This document shows, one piece after another, positions 10,985 to 22,317 of a DNA stretch of 64,000 nucleotides. Origin of the DNA: Aotearoamyces nothofagi (Eukaryota > Ascomycota > Leotiomycetes > Leotiales > Tympanidaceae). The stretch spans positions 496,001 through 560,000 of the forward strand of contig JADDTR010000007.1 in the NCBI GenBank assembly GCA_015345905.1, in the 5' to 3' direction. Made by a program: the position numbers and the translations under genes. Each line of letters starts with the position of its first letter. The stretch's first letter is position 1. The notes under the pieces were generated by a model. That model ran no database searches. It was given only the letters and a program-made list of their open reading frames with translations, and was not told the origin of the DNA.

Positions 10985-13342
10985 ATGCGCCTTTCTACTT
11001 TTGCTATTCTCAGCGGTCTTGCAGTCATTGCCTTTGCTACACCGGCACCTATACCTCATGTAGTGCATGAGCGGAGAGAAAAGCTTCCAAAATCATGGAT
11101 CAAGCGTTCGAGACTTGATGCTACAGTTGAGCTCCCGGTTCGAATCGGTCTAGTACAGAGAAACTTGGACATGGGCTATGAGCTTTTAATGGAGGTGTGA
11201 GTAGCTTTATGCATCACCAATCTGCATCTCATTAAAGCTTTGGAGGATCGCTATGAACGCCGTGTGGATGTAGAAGTAATACGCAGCTAACTTTCACTAC
11301 CAGATCGAAGCACGACTCTCCAAGATACAGCCAACACTACAGCATTGAAGAAATAACTGAGTTATTTGCACCATCGCCATCTACAGTCCAAGCCGTCCGA
11401 ACATGGGTTGAATCCGCAGGCTTTGCCAGTGATCGCATATCTCAATCCGTCAACAAGCAATGGCTACAGTTCGATGCCACCACGGCCGATCTAGAATATC
11501 TGCTGCAGACAGAGTATCATGTCTACGAACACGCAAGTTCTGGCAAATCAAACATCGCTTGTGATCAGTATGTTATCGGAAATTATCGCATGCTTTGTGA
11601 TGCTGATTTCAACAACAGATACCATGTCCCGTCTCATATTCAAGAACATATCGACTACATAACCCCTGGAATTAAACTATTTGCTCCGTCGGGAAGGGTT
11701 CCAGCTCCTGGCAAGATTGAGACGCGTATATTTGGCGTAACGAGTGCAAAGGAAGGTACCCTTCCACCTTTGCTAAAATCATTACCCACAGCGCTCGAGG
11801 AGCTTTTGGCAATTCCTGAACTTGCTCTGTGTAGTGTTGCTATTACTCCGGTCTGCGTAAAAGGTATGCCATCTGTATTCCAACATAATTTGTCTGGTTA
11901 TTTATGGGCTGGTTTAGCTCTCTATAATATCACCGATCCCACCAAAGCTACTGAAGGCAACAGTATGGGTATATTTGAATCTCTGGGCGACGTTTATAGC
12001 CAAACTGATTTGGACCTCTTCTTTGAAACTTTCTCACCGTAAGCTCCTCTACGGAATAGTCTCCAACAGTGATGTTAAGCAGTAAATAGCAATATCCCAA
12101 ACGGGACGCATCCAACACTAGACGCCATCGACGGAGCAACAGCACCAGATCCTGTAACTTCAGCCGGTGCAGAATCAGATCTGGACTTCCAACTCGCCTA
12201 CCCAATCATCTATCCCCAAAATATAACTCTATTCCAAACCGACGACGATTACTATCAGAGCAACTATATCTTCCAAGGCTTCCTCAACAACTTCCTCGAT
12301 GCCCTCGATGGCTCTTACTGCACCTACTCCGCATTCAACGAGACGGGAAACAGCCCTCTTGATCCCTCCTACCCAGACCCAAATGACGGCGGCTACAAAG
12401 GTAAGCCCCAATCCAGCATCCTCTCACAAGCCAGTCAGCTAACTAACTCTCCAGGCTCGCTCCAATGTGGCGTCTATACCCCCACTAATGTCATCTCCAT
12501 CTCCTACGGCGGTCAAGAATTCGACCTCCCAGCCGCTTATCAACAGCGCCAATGCAATGAGTTCCTCAAGCTCGGCCTCCAAGGCGTCTCCGTCATCGTG
12601 GCATCGGGCGACTCGGGCGTCGCCGGTCCCGACGGTGACGATTCCGCCAACGGCTGTCTGGGACCCAACAGCACCATCTTCTCGCCCGACTTCCCCGCCA
12701 CATGCCCGTACATCACAACCCTGGGCGCGACCTACCTCCCGGCCGGTTCCAGCGTCCAGGCAGATGCCGAAGTCGCCGTCACGCGCTTCGCATCTGGCGG
12801 TGGGTTCAGCAATATCTATCCCATTCCCGACTATCAGCAAGATGCCGTGAAGACTTATTTTGAGAATAGCGACCCGCCGTACGCGTATTACTCGAGCGTG
12901 GGTAATGACAGCTTTGGCGCCAATGGAGGTGTTTATAACCGTCTTGGAAGGGGATATCCCGATTTCTCGGCCGTGGGTGATAACGTAATTATCTTCAATG
13001 AGGGTTCGCCGACGCTGATTGGTGGTACGTCGTCGTCTGCTCCCGTCTTTGCGGCGGTTTTGAATAGGATTAATGAGGAGAGATTGGCGGTGGGCAAGAA
13101 GACTGTGGGTTTTGTGAACCCTACGTTGGTCAGTTAAAATTTACTCTTTGTCAAGCCAGATGTGTTGTGACTGACCTGTTTTATAGTATGCAAATGCTCA
13201 GGTTTTACATGACATAACAGTTGGAAGTAATCCAGGGTGTGGTACAGATGGATTTGCCGTCGCGTCGGGTTGGGACCCGGTGACTGGTTTGGGAACTCCT
13301 AACTATCCGGCCATGCTGGAGTTGTTTCTGAGTTTGAGCTAA
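10985..13342 (+). CDS. secreted sedolisin (S53) serine peptidase, tripeptidyl-peptidase type
   Basis: Seven-exon gene for a 660-residue secreted acid peptidase of family S53. Exons: 10985-11196, 11304-11567, 11619-11863, 11918-12038, 12090-12400, 12455-13128, 13187-13342. Residues 1-20 (MRLSTFAILSGLAVIAFATP) form a signal peptide. A pro-activation domain follows (about 30-190: KSWIKRSRLDATVELPVRIGL, then EITELFAPSPSTV). The catalytic domain starts after YHVPSHIQEHIDYITPGIKL. Catalytic Glu309 and Asp313 lie in GAESDLDFQLAYP, the oxyanion region in VIVASGDSGVAG, and the nucleophile Ser577 in GGTSSSAP. The calcium site is at the end (DITVGSNPGCGTDGF, then GWDPVTGLGTPNY). The third intron (11864-11917, 54 bp) has no stop and keeps frame, so it is easily misread as coding. 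The enzyme should remove tripeptides or cut proteins outside the cell at low pH. Confidence 0.93.
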
Positions 13343-13696
13343 GACAATCTTACGCTGTACGGTAGTACAATGGGAAGTGAGATAAAGAGAGAAATTGAAT
13401 CGCCCCTATGCAATAGTGACCCATAACATTGAGTGCCAGTCTTCCTCATCAGCACTTGACGAGTATTGGGAGTTAGTAGTTACAATTCGAACAATATTAT
13501 TGGCATTGAAAATATTAATGGCACTGGACAGAAGCTTCTGTCCCATAATGAATTATACTCGAACACGTGATTAAAAACAGAACGCCCGGTTTATCCTGCC
13601 ACCAAGCTCTCTACTGAAATGCACCAAAATAACCCTCCGGAACTCCGACAACCGGTGATCAAGTGATAAAAAAAAGTGTATCATCTCCAAATCAAC
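13343..13696. other. convergent 3' flanks of protease and kinesin genes
   Basis: Short AT-rich spacer between two stop codons facing each other; nothing else is seen. Confidence 0.6.
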
Positions 13697-16600
13697 TCAT
13701 CCAGTCCTTGGACTCCTTCTTCTCCCAGTACTCTGAGAGAACACTGGCATCATACTGTTCTCTCTTCCTTCAAGTGCTACTACACTTGGCTTCTTGACAA
13801 GCTTATGTGGTAGCTTGAGGCCGGTTGTTGTCGTGTTTCTCCTAGACACCTGTTGTTTGCTGTCTCCGTCAACGATCGAATTTAAGACTGTGCTTTCGAC
13901 TGCGGAGCTCAGTGAAACGGCGTTTATGTTGGCATCGATTTCCCTAAGTCCACCAGTTGGCGCGGTCTCTAAAGGAGAGGTTTGGGGATAAGCGGACATG
14001 GAAGCAACCTCCTCATCTGCAGAAACAGCGGGGGCATCATTGAATATAACTGGAATAGACTTAATTGGTGACATTGACGAACTCTTGGAGGAAGTTGGCC
14101 TTCTGAGTGCGGCAAGAAGATTTTCGTGGGCATCTGTTCGTGGCAGATCGGTAGGATACTGGTATTGCACCTTTTGTGGTGTTTCTCCTGTAGGCTGGTA
14201 CTCCTGCAGAAGAGTTCTAGCAATGTTTGACCGCAGCTCCGCAAGTGGTTGACGAAGGGTTATCTCAAGTGGAGAAAGAGCATCCCGTAGAGTGCCAGTC
14301 TTCGTTTTCATCTCATCCCCGAGGTTCTTGACCCGCTCATAGGTTGAGGTGAAGTGGCTATCGATGTTGTTGTAAGAAGTCTTGACCGTCGTCGACAACC
14401 CCTCCAGTGATTGAGCATGACTATCGTGGTGCTGCGCATTCTGGAGACGGGCACGAGAAACGAAATCGTCTAGGGCCTGCATCTGAATTGCGACGTCTTT
14501 CATTTGTTCATCAACAATTCGAACAGTTTCCTCATGAACTGATTTCGTTGCAGTCTGGATAGAAGCATTATGCTTATTCGCAGCCTACTATTATCAGTGA
14601 CAATTATATCAGTATCAGAAAAGCTCGACTTACCACCCAGTCCTCCTTGAGCTTGCTCTTCAAAGTCTCTCGGGATCTTAAAACGTCCTCTACAAGCTTG
14701 TTCTCCTTGTCATTCCACGAGTCCATGCCTTCACTATACTTAGACCTAGAAGTCTCGAACATTTCCTTGGAAGAAATGATCTCATTTTGTACGATGTTGA
14801 TCTTTGACTTTAATCGAGCGTCTTGGATCTCGCCTTGGGCAGTGACTAGGTTCGTTATTTGTGAAAGCAGACTTTGGCGATCTGCAGTAGCCTGTTCTCG
14901 CTCTTCAGAAAGAACGCTTTCCAGCTTCGAGGAGGCAGCCTCGTTCGCTTGCATTGCGGTCTCACTTGCAACAGTAAGTTGTCGTCTCAGATCATCTGCT
15001 TCGGCTTTCTGTGAATTAACGTGCTTGATGAGTTCTTCAAACATGTTCTTGAAGTCACGACCAAGAGAACTATAAGATCCATGCAGCTTCATATGTTAGC
15101 TTTTTAGATAGATGAAGCGGCGAGAAGCTTACCTGGGTGTGGAACGCTCCGAGTTCGCTCAAAACCTCTGCAGAAATTCGTTCCGCTGCCCCTGAAAGAC
15201 CATGAAGCCCCTCTCCAACTCGGGTCTTCACTTCTTCCCGAAGGATCTTGATCTCTTCAAGGACCTGGTCCATCTGCTCTTTAGCCTGCGACGTCTGTTG
15301 CGAGACCTCTTTCTCGGAACTCTCAAAAGCTAGCACATTTTCCTCCAAAAATTTCTGTGTGGACGACAGTTTCTCCAACTCTTCCTGGACAAAAGCTTGC
15401 ATGCGGCTAGAAACACCTATCATCAGATCATCTTGTTGGGTACGAAATTCTTCAACACGAGATTCGACAAGGTTAGTGACTTGTGACACTTGTGCTTGCG
15501 ATAAACCCCAAGCATTTCTATTCAGAGATTGGAGGTCAGACTTCCTTCGGATCTTAGAATGAAGACCTCCAACATCGCTGACGGTCTTGCTTAAGGTCGA
15601 AATTAGCTCACTTCCGACCACACTAAGCTTTTCCTCAGTTTGCTGATGAGCCTTGCGCAAAACTTCTTCTTCTGCCAAGCTTTGGCGAGTGTTTGTTAGA
15701 ACGAACTCAGTCTGATCCAGGACACTTTTGGTCTCGTCCAGGGTTGCCCGAGTAGTTTCCTGGTCCTTCTTGAGATTCAAGAAATTTGAGGTCAGTGAAA
15801 ATAGTTCTTGGACCTTGTTCCGGAGATTTGTCTCCATGGTCTCAATCTTAGCACCTTGCTCTTCGTTTAGAATCCTCCGTGACTCGCTTTCGACAGTAAT
15901 CTCCTCATAATTCTCGTTGGTGAGGTATACCCCATTACGCTGTCGAGTAGCAATCAACTCGCTTTTTAGTTTCTCGATCTCATTTGTGAATTCCTTCAGT
16001 AAAGTCTTCTTGTTGATCATTTGATTAACCTGAGGCTTGTTACGGATATTCTTTGCTCGGAAGGCATAGTCAAGTGTCGAAATAGTCTCTTCGAGATTAC
16101 TTTTCGCAGGTGACACAGTCGCTATAATGCATGTTTTGGTTCGTCCTCCGAGGGAGTCTTGTAGGAGGCGGGTAAGTTTCGACTCACGATACGGGATATG
16201 AGAGCTTTTTTCAACCAACGCGTTGATCACTCGTCCCAACGTAAGCAAACTCTTATTGATGAGACCGGCTTCTGCTGCCCGTTTGTTTTCTGCACCACTG
16301 CGCTGGATATTTTCGCTGCCAGCAAGATCGACAAGATTAAGCTTTCCTGCGCTGATGTAGTCTTCGCCATTGTCACCTGTTCGCTTGATATACGCGGTGA
16401 CAGTGAAAACCGTATGACTTCGACTACTCAGGTCGTTACATTTAGTTGCTGCCACCTGACGTTTATGACTCCCATCCTGCAGTATTTTGATTCCCTGCTT
16501 TGCACTTTTGATATGTGACTCTTCCATACCCTGAACGAATGTACCTGAGTGGCCCTTCTTATTATTATCCTCGTATATCTTCAACTTGCAGTTCTCCTCA

Positions 16601-17340
16601 GCAGATATAAGATCTCGCAGCTCTTCGTTATAGAGTTCAATGAATGAGCACTTCACCGAGCTTTCCGCATCGTCCAAGTCGAGTTTGTTGAAGAGTGAGT
16701 GGAGAACACGTGGAATAATACCAGCAGCATCCGAAAGTATTCCGAGGGTATCAGTCATGTCACCAGACATTGTATAGGTCTTTCCTGTGCCGGTCTGGCC
16801 GTAGGCGAATATCGTGCAATTATAGCCAGCAAGCATCTAAAAGTTATCAGCTGAGTGTTTTCTCTACCAGACGTGATTGCTGACCTCTTCCAATATTGGT
16901 GTTACTACATCATCATATATCATACTTTGATCGGCCGCAGGTGAGAAGACTTTATCGAAGTGGTACGTCTTATTGCTAAGAGCACTTGGCCCCATAGACA
17001 GCTCAACGGACTTGCCCTTGACTCCGTCCGTAGACAATACCACTCCGCTATTCTCTTTCACCTCGCGCTCATTGCGACCTCTGCATCTCACTACAACGTT
17101 GATGTTCGTCTCATACCCGTCATCGCGGTCGAAATCTCTTTCCTTTCTTTTCGTACCACCAGATGTGGCGGTAGTGGCTACTGAAGCCACCGATTCCGTC
17201 GGTGAAGCAGCTCCGGATCGGTCTACTCTTCCCGGTGCTGGTACCGCTGACTGAGTTCTAAAAGCAGATGGCCGAGGTGGTGGTCTCATGGTGCTTTTTC
17301 TTGCAGGAGCGACCACTGCCGGTCGTGGAATACCTGCCAT
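13697..17340 (-). CDS. bimC: kinesin-5 (bimC/Cut7 type) mitotic motor
   Basis: Four-exon gene (17340-16885, 16836-15133, 15086-14634, 14584-13697) for a 1166-residue kinesin-5, the tetrameric plus-end motor that slides antiparallel microtubules to build the bipolar spindle. A basic, proline-rich N-terminal extension (residues 1-75) precedes the motor. The motor shows NINVVVRCRGRNERE, the P-loop GQTGTGKTYTMSG, switch I NDLSSRSH, switch II LVDLAGSEN, and the neck region around LDYAFRAKNIRNKPQVNQ. A long coiled-coil stalk follows (about 430-960). The tail holds the BimC box (TGETPQKVQYQYPTDLPRT), with a TPxK CDK site. Introns are 46-48 bp. The length is close to A. nidulans BimC. The start at 17340 (MAGIPRP) is preferred over an in-frame upstream ATG at 17367. 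It is divergently arranged with the PHAF1-like gene. Confidence 0.97.
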
Positions 17341-17790
17341 GCAATATTTGTCGCAAGAATGAAGCAAAATGCTTAAAGAAATTCGACGTAGAGAGCTCGA
17401 GTCCTTGAATGCGGGTCAATGTTGTCCCAGCTGTAGCGCGCGATTAAGTTTTAGTGAAGACCCTCTGATTCGGCTGTAAACCCAATTATGCTAATATGAT
17501 ATATTAGTAATAAGTCCTTTTCTTGAGGATTTCGTGAAGTGAGTCCAAAAGGTTGTCGCAGGTTGTTGTCGATTACAATTTGAGGATATTCCAATGTAAA
17601 CAAACACAGGGGTCAACAATAGCACACGCCAATTTAGCGAACTATGCCCCTACCATTCGTGCCATTCTAGATTTAGCGCCGCTTTGAGCTGTCATACCAG
17701 GTAGCTTCCATTCTCGTCAACTACCAAACTGCCAAACATCAAGAGCACGTAGCTTTCATCACTCCTCCCAGATATCTAGAGCTGGTGATC
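17341..17790. promoter_or_regulatory. divergent promoter between kinesin-5 and PHAF1-like gene
   Basis: 450 bp separating two start codons pointing outward. No specific factor site is claimed. Confidence 0.5.
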
Positions 17791-19433
17791 ATGTCATTAT
17801 TCACAGCTGCAGTTTATCCTGGGAGGGCTTTGGGATTCTTGGGTGAGTAACTCAAACTCTTAATACGTCATTGCCATCCTTAGCATACTGACAAACGCCC
17901 CCCGCAGTGCTTGGCGCTTCCTTACACGATATCCTCACACGGCTCAAGGCCGAACCAAAGAGCTTCCCCAAGCTGGACTTGGTATACTCTTCATCAAAGC
18001 CAGTCACGGAACCAGTGATTCTCAATCTCCCCAACAATGGCATCCGTTTACGATTCGACGGACCAGAACAGCGCCTGAGACTGATTGAAGTGTTAGACTT
18101 TTCAAAGAGCAGGCTTTCCTATAAAAGCTGTGATGTTGCAAAGCCGCCAGGTATTATGTCTCCAGGCGCAATCGATAATTCCTCCGGCCCAAATTTTAGA
18201 CACGTGTATAATAAACTACTTGGGCCATCGTTTCCAGGGGAGTACATTGCGCCTGATGCAACCGATGACAGTGGATACGGTATCTACGTCCTATCATATC
18301 CAGGAGTTGCATTTTCATTCCCGATGTTGAGTTCGGCATGGTCGCCGTCGAGAGCAGAAGACTATGCAGCTCTCCTCTCCTCGTCGGCAACAAAACCCGC
18401 GGTATCTATGGCTATATTTAGCGGGGAGTCCTGGACTGATGCTCGGAAAACTATATATACACAAAAGCTCGAAGATCCAAGAACTCTTTCTCCGTTAGGC
18501 AAAGGGAAGGATACATATGCTGATGAGATTGGTGTTGTGAAAATCCTTGGTGAAGGCCGTCTAGAAATGGAGCGACCGTGGAGCAGCACGTCATTCTGGC
18601 TTAGACTCGGCGAGACTACACCGCAGGAGCTTGTTGCAGATCTTGGACCACCTGATGCTATTTATCGCAAGAGTGATCAACGGATGCTAATACATAAGGC
18701 GAGAACTGGCAGTGAAAGCCGAGCGCGTCGTCCAAGTGGCGATAGCAGGCTGCAGGATGATTCCACAGATACTGATCAATCATCTGCTCATACCGCCACG
18801 GACGTTTCGGAAGATGATTCTGAGAATGAAGGGGCCGCTGAAGAGAATATTTCTGGGGAGTGCTTTTACAATTACTTCTATCATGGCTTCGATATTCTAA
18901 TATCTACACCCACGGCCCCCTCACGCCGGCCGCCGTCTATATTGAAACCTCCTCAGAGCCATTCATCGTCGCGTCTGACGACGATCGATACTACCTCGTC
19001 CCTCGTTGCTACAAAGATAATTCTTCATTCAAATGTCCCTGGTTCCTACTCCTTTAACCGCCATCGGCGATGCAGATGGGAGATTGAATATCTAACCAGT
19101 AACGCAGCCGATCGCGTCAATTCCGAGACTCGCTTTGACGAGGTTGCTCAACGTCTGCACAGTGAATGGAAGAGTATTTATACTAGCTCAGAAGAAGCAA
19201 AACAGCGCCAACGAGGGATGGTACTGAATCGTGGATGGGGAGATAACCCAGGAAGTAGCTGTGAGCTCTTGGGTGGATGGGAAGACAGTGCTGGTGGAAG
19301 CCGAGTAGATGGGGCAAACACTACCCTTCGTGAGGAAGACCATGGTTTGGGAAACACCACATTGTATGGGTTCCCAGGGTTGGTTTTTGAAGTACTTAAG
19401 AATGGTACTGTCAGTGGGCTGACTGTGTTCTGA
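17791..19433 (+). CDS. PHAF1/UPF0183 family protein
   Basis: Two exons (17791-17842 and 17908-19433) give 525 residues. The short first exon encodes MSLFTAAVYPGRALGFL and joins VLGASLHDILTRLKAEPKSF, the usual start of UPF0183 proteins, so the first ATG in the second exon would be too late. Other family marks are LPNNGIRLRFDGPEQRLRLI, a long PG-rich loop followed by PGVAFSFPM, TPQELVADLGPPDAIYRKSD, and near the end YNYFYHGFDILI and ATKIILHSNVPGSYSFNRH. The human homologue C16orf70/PHAF1 associates with BCAS3 at the forming autophagosome, binding phosphoinositides; the fungal role is inferred only by homology. A Ser/Asp/Glu-rich insertion (about residues 275-325) is probably disordered. The end also carries a glycine-rich loop before the terminal YGFPGLVFEVLKNG. 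Confidence 0.85.
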
Positions 19434-20414
19434 TATCTGGCGTTCTTGATGGTCTAGCAGGCTTATATCGGCTTAACTTTTGGCATTCTGTGGCGGTAGG
19501 TTTTGATTGCTCTGGATTTCGGGATTGGGTTCGGTGGATAGATATCTTGCACGGGATCATGAAGTTATATGGCGTTAGATAAATACCCACGTTTTAAGCA
19601 AATCAATTTTCAGCATATTTGCATCGATACGAGCGTGTCTGTAGCAACCGCCCGGGGTCTAGACTAAGGGTACTCGGACCTCGACTAACTATGCATCCTT
19701 CAACGTGTCAAAATTCAAGACAGGAGTCTACACTTATCTCCTGAACGCTTCTAGAGTTGAGCAGCCATTCCGGCCATCATCCCAGGTAAAAGACGCGTCG
19801 GCACAATAAGACGGCGTCCAAGCCACGATCGCCAATGCATCTACCAGCAACACGCGATGTACCGTCGGGGCCTCCACATTTCGAAAAGCCATCATCACGG
19901 GTGTAGACTGCCATGCCCGACAGGGACGTCGCATCGCCCCAGCCGTGCCTACGTCTGGCCGCTCCGACTCGCCCTCATCAGCCGCAATGACATGCGGAAG
20001 CGTTCGTTCCCGCCTCCAGACGGGCGACTGCTCAGCCCTTTTCTCCAGTGACCTCACCCAGCATGCGACACTGCTCCTTTGGCGTCTGGCTTCTGCACCC
20101 CCCGGCCGCTGGGGCTTCTGCACCGGGCTCCGTTGCGCTGCGCTGCGCTGCGCTGCGCTGTGTCCAGGCCCGCGAGATGTCTCTCCCTCCCTCCCTTCAT
20201 TCCGCCCACGCGACTGATGCGTGCTGCGATGTCATAATTGATAGATAAGTATGGGCGAGGTCTTGCTGAGAAGACATCATCACCACCCTCGGGTCTCCCC
20301 TTGGCTTTGCTTTTTTTTTTTTTTTGCCCGCCTTCGGTCATTCTTCTTCACTTCCCTGCTGAGAATCAGGGTTTCTTTCCTGCCCTCTCCACCATCCTTT
20401 ACCAATTTCCAAAG
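19434..20414. other. intergenic with GC-rich, repeat-bearing centre
   Basis: Starts as ordinary 3' flank, then from about 19.7 kb becomes GC-rich. It includes a CGCTG pentanucleotide run (20135-20160) and a poly-T tract near 20311. The last 100 bp are CT-rich aquaporin leader. Frames here are open on several strands because of GC content and are not credible genes. Confidence 0.55.
20135..20160. repeat. (CGCTG)n pentanucleotide microsatellite, about 5 copies
   Basis: Direct run of CGCTG units in the intergenic region. A shorter version of the same word recurs near 28120-28140. Confidence 0.85.
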
Positions 20415-21771
20415 ATGGCCAATTCCAGGATCCTGAATCACTTCATAGCCTTTCTTGGCGAGTTCGCGGGCACCTTTCTCTTCCTCTTCTTTGCCTTCGC
20501 CGGCACCCAGACGGCGAACCAGCCCACGGGTTCTGCCACCACGAGCGGGCCGGATCTGACGCAGCTGCTGTACATTTCTTTGATTTTCGGGTTCAGTCTT
20601 GCTGTCAATGTCTGGGTCTTCTTTCGAGTCAGCGGGGGCTTGTTCAACCCTGCGGTTAGTTCGTTCGAGCCACTGGTAGATGGAATCTGATTGCTTGTGC
20701 AGGTAACGTTTGCGCTTTGCATTGTGGGTGTTGTGCCGCTCGTTCGGTGAGTTGGTCCAGCTTATGTGCTTGGTCTCCTTTAAATCATGTTGGATGTGCA
20801 AGTACTAATTCGTATCTCTACAGTGCCATCTTCATCATCGTAGCGCAAATCCTCGGGGGTATCGCCGCTGCAGCCGTTGTTAAAGGTATCATTCCCGGAG
20901 ATGATATCCTCTTCTCTGTGAAACTCAGAACTGGGACATCCACAGCTCAAGGACTCTTTCTGGAGATGTTCTTGACAATCGAGCTCATCTTTACTATTCT
21001 CATGCTCGCAGCTGAAGTACGTTTCGATATGGACCCTAGCTACAGCCAGCGGGTTGCTAACATCAGTTTAGAAAACAAAAGCGACCTTCGTAGCACCGGT
21101 TGGTATCGGTCTTGCCCTCTTCGTTGCAGAACTAGTTGGGGTTTACTGGACCGGCGGAGCTCTTAATCCAGCTCGAGCCTTTGGGCCCGCCGTGGTAAGT
21201 GCTTCGTTAGGAGGCACCCACTGGATCTACTGTACGTCACAGCCACCTATCACCCATTCCACCTCCAGCCCAACACAAGAGCTAATCCCCACCCTCCACC
21301 GCAGGGATCGGGCCCCTCCTCGGCGCCCTCGTCGCGGCCGGCTTCTACAAGCTGATCAAGGTGCTCAACTACGAAGAGGTCAACGGCGACCAGGACAAGA
21401 CGGAAGACGAGGAGCAGATCATGCAGATGGCGCGCTCGAGCTCCCTGTCCCCGAACCGCGCCGCGAGCGAGAAGCCCTCGGAGCAGCGGCGCGCCCGCCC
21501 CTCGCAGCGCTCCCCGCGCTCCCACCACCAGAACGGCAGCGACGCCAGCCGCGCGCCCCGCTCCCCGGATCGGCGGTCGAGATACCACCCGGCCGCGCCC
21601 GCCCCGAACCCCCTCGGCGCCGCCGCCGCGCCCCCCCAGCCGCCCGCCCAGTACCGGCGCTCGGGCGAGGCGTACGTGCAGGACGCGCACGCGCAGGACC
21701 GCGCGCCGGCTGGCGAGAAGAAGCGCAGGTCGAGGGACCGCGGCGCCCGCAGGCCGAGGGAGCCCGAGCTG

Positions 21772-21806
<35 letters not shown>

Positions 21807-21843
21807 CGTCAGGAGGGCCTCGAGCGACCGGAGGCGCGACTGA
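20415..21843 (+). CDS. aquaporin (MIP family) with long basic, polyglutamine-containing C-terminal tail
   Basis: Five exons (20415-20654, 20703-20746, 20824-21016, 21072-21231, 21305-21843) give 391 residues. The channel part (1-230) has six hydrophobic segments and two NPA boxes: SGGLFNPAVTFAL and TGGALNPARAFGPAV, with the selectivity-filter Arg after the second. HWIYW-IGPLLGALVAAGFYK closes the channel. A GTAAGT at 21195 inside the fourth exon is a decoy: reading through gives VVSASLGGTHWIYW, which matches the family. The last 150 residues are a hydrophilic Arg/Ser/Pro-rich tail with ten consecutive glutamines (CAG repeat) and very high GC, quite unlike the channel exons. Fungal aquaporins often have long termini, but this one is extreme. 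Water versus glycerol selectivity cannot be settled by eye. Confidence 0.88.
21775..21804 (+). repeat. (CAG)10 trinucleotide repeat coding for polyglutamine
   Basis: Ten uninterrupted CAG codons in the aquaporin tail. The lack of CAA codons suggests a young, length-variable tract. Confidence 0.95.
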
Positions 21844-22317
21844 GGCGCGGCGAGCGAACTCTTCTGGGCTGGCGGGAGCGCCAGGAGCCGTTGTGCACGA
21901 GACGTGCTCCTGCGTGCCGTGCTTGCCTGGCACGGGATGGGGTGCGCGATACATGAGATGTCCTGATGTTTATTTGCGTTTATTTGCGTTTATTTGTCTT
22001 TATTTATATATACTCACACACATATATCTATATATATATTATATATACACACATATATACAGTTTCCGGATGAAGGTTCAGAGCCAGGATGAGAGATCTA
22101 GGTGATGATAAGCCGGTTGGGAAGCAATCTATACTGGCAGAACTTGTTATCAATCAATATTAATCACGAGCCGAGTCGGCGGGTACATTGCAAAATCCAG
22201 AGAGCGAGTTTGATATTTGATACCTTTTTACTCTTTTTTTTTCCTTGTCTTCATTATTAATTAATTCTTGTTGCCATTTACTATTGTTTTTAAAGCTGCT
22301 ATGTACGGACACGTGCG
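21844..22317. other. convergent 3' flanks of aquaporin and Trk genes
   Basis: Spacer between convergent genes. It contains the 10-bp and TA-rich repeat at 21967-22057. Confidence 0.6.
21967..22057. repeat. 10-bp tandem repeat (tttatttgcg, about 4 copies) grading into TA/CA dinucleotides
   Basis: Copies of tttatttgcg/tttatttgtc are followed directly by alternating tatata and cacaca runs. The tract lies 124 bp after the aquaporin stop. Confidence 0.85.

Noticed and set aside
11130-11150. tRNA B-box-like sequence (ggttcgaatcgg)
   Set aside because: It is inside the sedolisin first exon and has no matching A box or cloverleaf upstream.
21192-21956. 254-codon plus and 234-codon minus open frames over the aquaporin tail
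   Set aside because: Shadows of the GC-rich last exon; the frame continuing the aquaporin gives the better-supported protein.
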